Below are positions 41,406 through 42,046 of a stretch of 42,046 nt of DNA, in pieces. The notes beneath the pieces were generated by a model that saw nothing but the letters and a program-made list of their open reading frames with translations, did no database searches and was not told the DNA's origin. The DNA comes from an uncultured Microbulbifer sp. (GTDB lineage Bacteria; Pseudomonadota; Gammaproteobacteria; Pseudomonadales; Cellvibrionaceae), in the NCBI RefSeq assembly GCF_947498635.1, contig NZ_CANMKV010000038.1, positions 1 to 42,046 of the forward strand, written 5' to 3'. The translations under genes and the position numbers were made by a program. Positions within the stretch are counted from its first letter, which is position 1. Each line of letters opens with the position of its first letter.

Positions 41406-41918
41406 CTACGCGAGTTGCTCAAACAATTCATGATCGCGCAAAAAATCACCGATTTGGTTTGGCACATAAGCGAACTCGAACATATCTTCACTAAGAAGAT
41501 CGATTAGTTGGTTTTCACCTCTAATTCGCGAATACTCGAACAGAAAGGCAATGAATTCAGAACTAAAGCTGTCAGAATACTGTTCAAATTTCCAAACAAT
41601 CTCGTCGCTTCCATCCATGAACTTTATTTCAATTAAATCACCATCCATCTTGGATGTAAGCCCTTCAAAACTTAGCTCGCCGTCAGAAAAGTTCTGAAAT
41701 CCGTTTAGGTACCCTTCATAGTCGACATTAGCGTCTTGGTCAGTTCCGATGTCTTCTGGCCAAATTTGGCCCATTGATTCTTCTGAAATATATCGCTTCA
41801 ACTCATATAGGGCATCATGAACTGAGGCCATATCATCGATTTTCGCATTTTTTGGCGCAAGTGAATGCTTCTTTAATAATTCCTTGAACTCTTCGGAAGA
41901 CTTTTGTGTAAATTCCAT
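41406..41918 (-). CDS. acidic 170-residue cassette protein, unknown function
   Basis: A soluble, strongly acidic protein with an excellent AAGGAG ribosome binding site 6 bases before the ATG. The sequence begins with a helical segment (SSEEFKELLKKHSLAPKNA) and continues with beta-type parts such as DLIEIKFMDGSDEIVWKFEQY. The acidic character and layout are loosely like SMI1/KNR4-type or other immunity proteins, but no motif proves it. The TAG stop is followed three bases later by the canonical attC. It is the most integrase-proximal complete cassette in the window. Confidence 0.65.
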   Translation of the reverse strand: MEFTQKSSEEFKELLKKHSLAPKNAKIDDMASVHDALYELKRYISEESMGQIWPEDIGTDQDANVDYEGYLNGFQNFSDGELSFEGLTSKMDGDLIEIKFMDGSDEIVWKFEQYSDSFSSEFIAFLFEYSRIRGENQLIDLLSEDMFEFAYVPNQIGDFLRDHELFEQLA

Positions 41919-41966
41919 TCTTTACTCCTTGATTTAGTTATTACTATTCGATGGATCAGCGCTAAA

Positions 41967-42029
41967 ACCTAACGCTAAGATAACCTGCGCTGCAGGCGGC
42001 AAAAAAATGACCTGGCATTGAATTTAGGC
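41967..42029 (-). repeat. attC-like site at the right window edge (possibly incomplete)
   Basis: On the minus strand the R' side is clear: CTTAGCGTTAGGT (R' GTTAGGT), preceded by GCCTGCAGCGCAGG. A candidate R'' is GCCTAAA (rc of 42023-42029), which misses the final C, so the true R'' may lie beyond the window. It marks a further cassette to the right. Confidence 0.45.
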
Positions 42030-42046
42030 CGAACTAAAGAGGCCCA

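Noticed and set aside
35000..42046. Integron integrase gene
   Set aside because: Looked for a tyrosine recombinase frame on both strands and found none; all frames are too short or belong to cassette genes.

Overview
The window looks like a chromosomal segment of a marine-type gammaproteobacterium, most likely a Microbulbifer-like member of the Cellvibrionales. This is inferred from gene content: a long TonB-dependent receptor next to a tryptophan-halogenase-like flavoprotein, VCBS, FG-GAP and PKD-type surface proteins, and a periplasmic GH13 amylase. No rRNA, tRNA or marker gene is present to confirm it. No rRNA, tRNA, CRISPR array, transposase or integrase gene was found.

Region 1 (1-10 kb) starts with the 3' end of a truncated gene. 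It continues with an AT-rich, almost gene-free stretch carrying large inverted repeats, a secreted CCxxHD phospholipase-A2-like protein and two tiny membrane proteins. Next come a divergent LysR regulator/SDR oxidoreductase pair and the valine-catabolic pair mmsA-mmsB. A secreted protein of unknown function, a lipoprotein alpha/beta hydrolase and a GNAT acetyltransferase follow.

Region 2 (10-18.8 kb) holds a RhlE-type DEAD-box helicase, a nine-copy TTTCCTC tandem repeat just upstream of a 965-residue FG-GAP/PKD secreted protein, a periplasmic M20 amidohydrolase, a cupin, a DUF1272 zinc-ribbon-like protein and glucokinase.

Region 3 (18.9-34.3 kb) contains the TonB receptor and halogenase-like pair, which with glucokinase resembles a sugar-uptake locus. 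A VCBS/metzincin lipoprotein and a small exported partner follow. Then come a tight two-gene unit (DUF3857-transglutaminase protein plus Sel1-repeat lipoprotein), a DUF3014 membrane protein, a GH13 amylase and a tandem-domain universal stress protein. Strong hairpin terminators separate most of these units.

Region 4 (about 34.7 kb to the right edge) is the distal part of an integron cassette array. Every gene is short and on the minus strand, several stop codons run into an attC R'' box (RYYYAAC), and imperfect hairpin attC sites lie between genes. The integrase is not in the window; by orientation it should lie beyond 42,046, unless this is an integrase-less cluster. Cargo includes a RidA-like protein, a RimJ/RimL-type acetyltransferase, small lipoproteins and membrane proteins, an alpha/beta hydrolase, a DUF4303-like protein and unknown acidic proteins. 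The array is eroding at its distal end, with two cassettes broken by small duplications or a homopolymer shift, one lipoprotein interrupted in its signal peptide, and degenerate attC sites.

The most striking element is a 707-bp group II intron (40,261-40,967) lodged inside one attC on the strand opposite the cassettes. It keeps a convincing domain V (CGC triad) and domain VI but has lost almost all of its reverse transcriptase/maturase. Removing it restores an intact attC and leaves the neighbouring stop codon in place.
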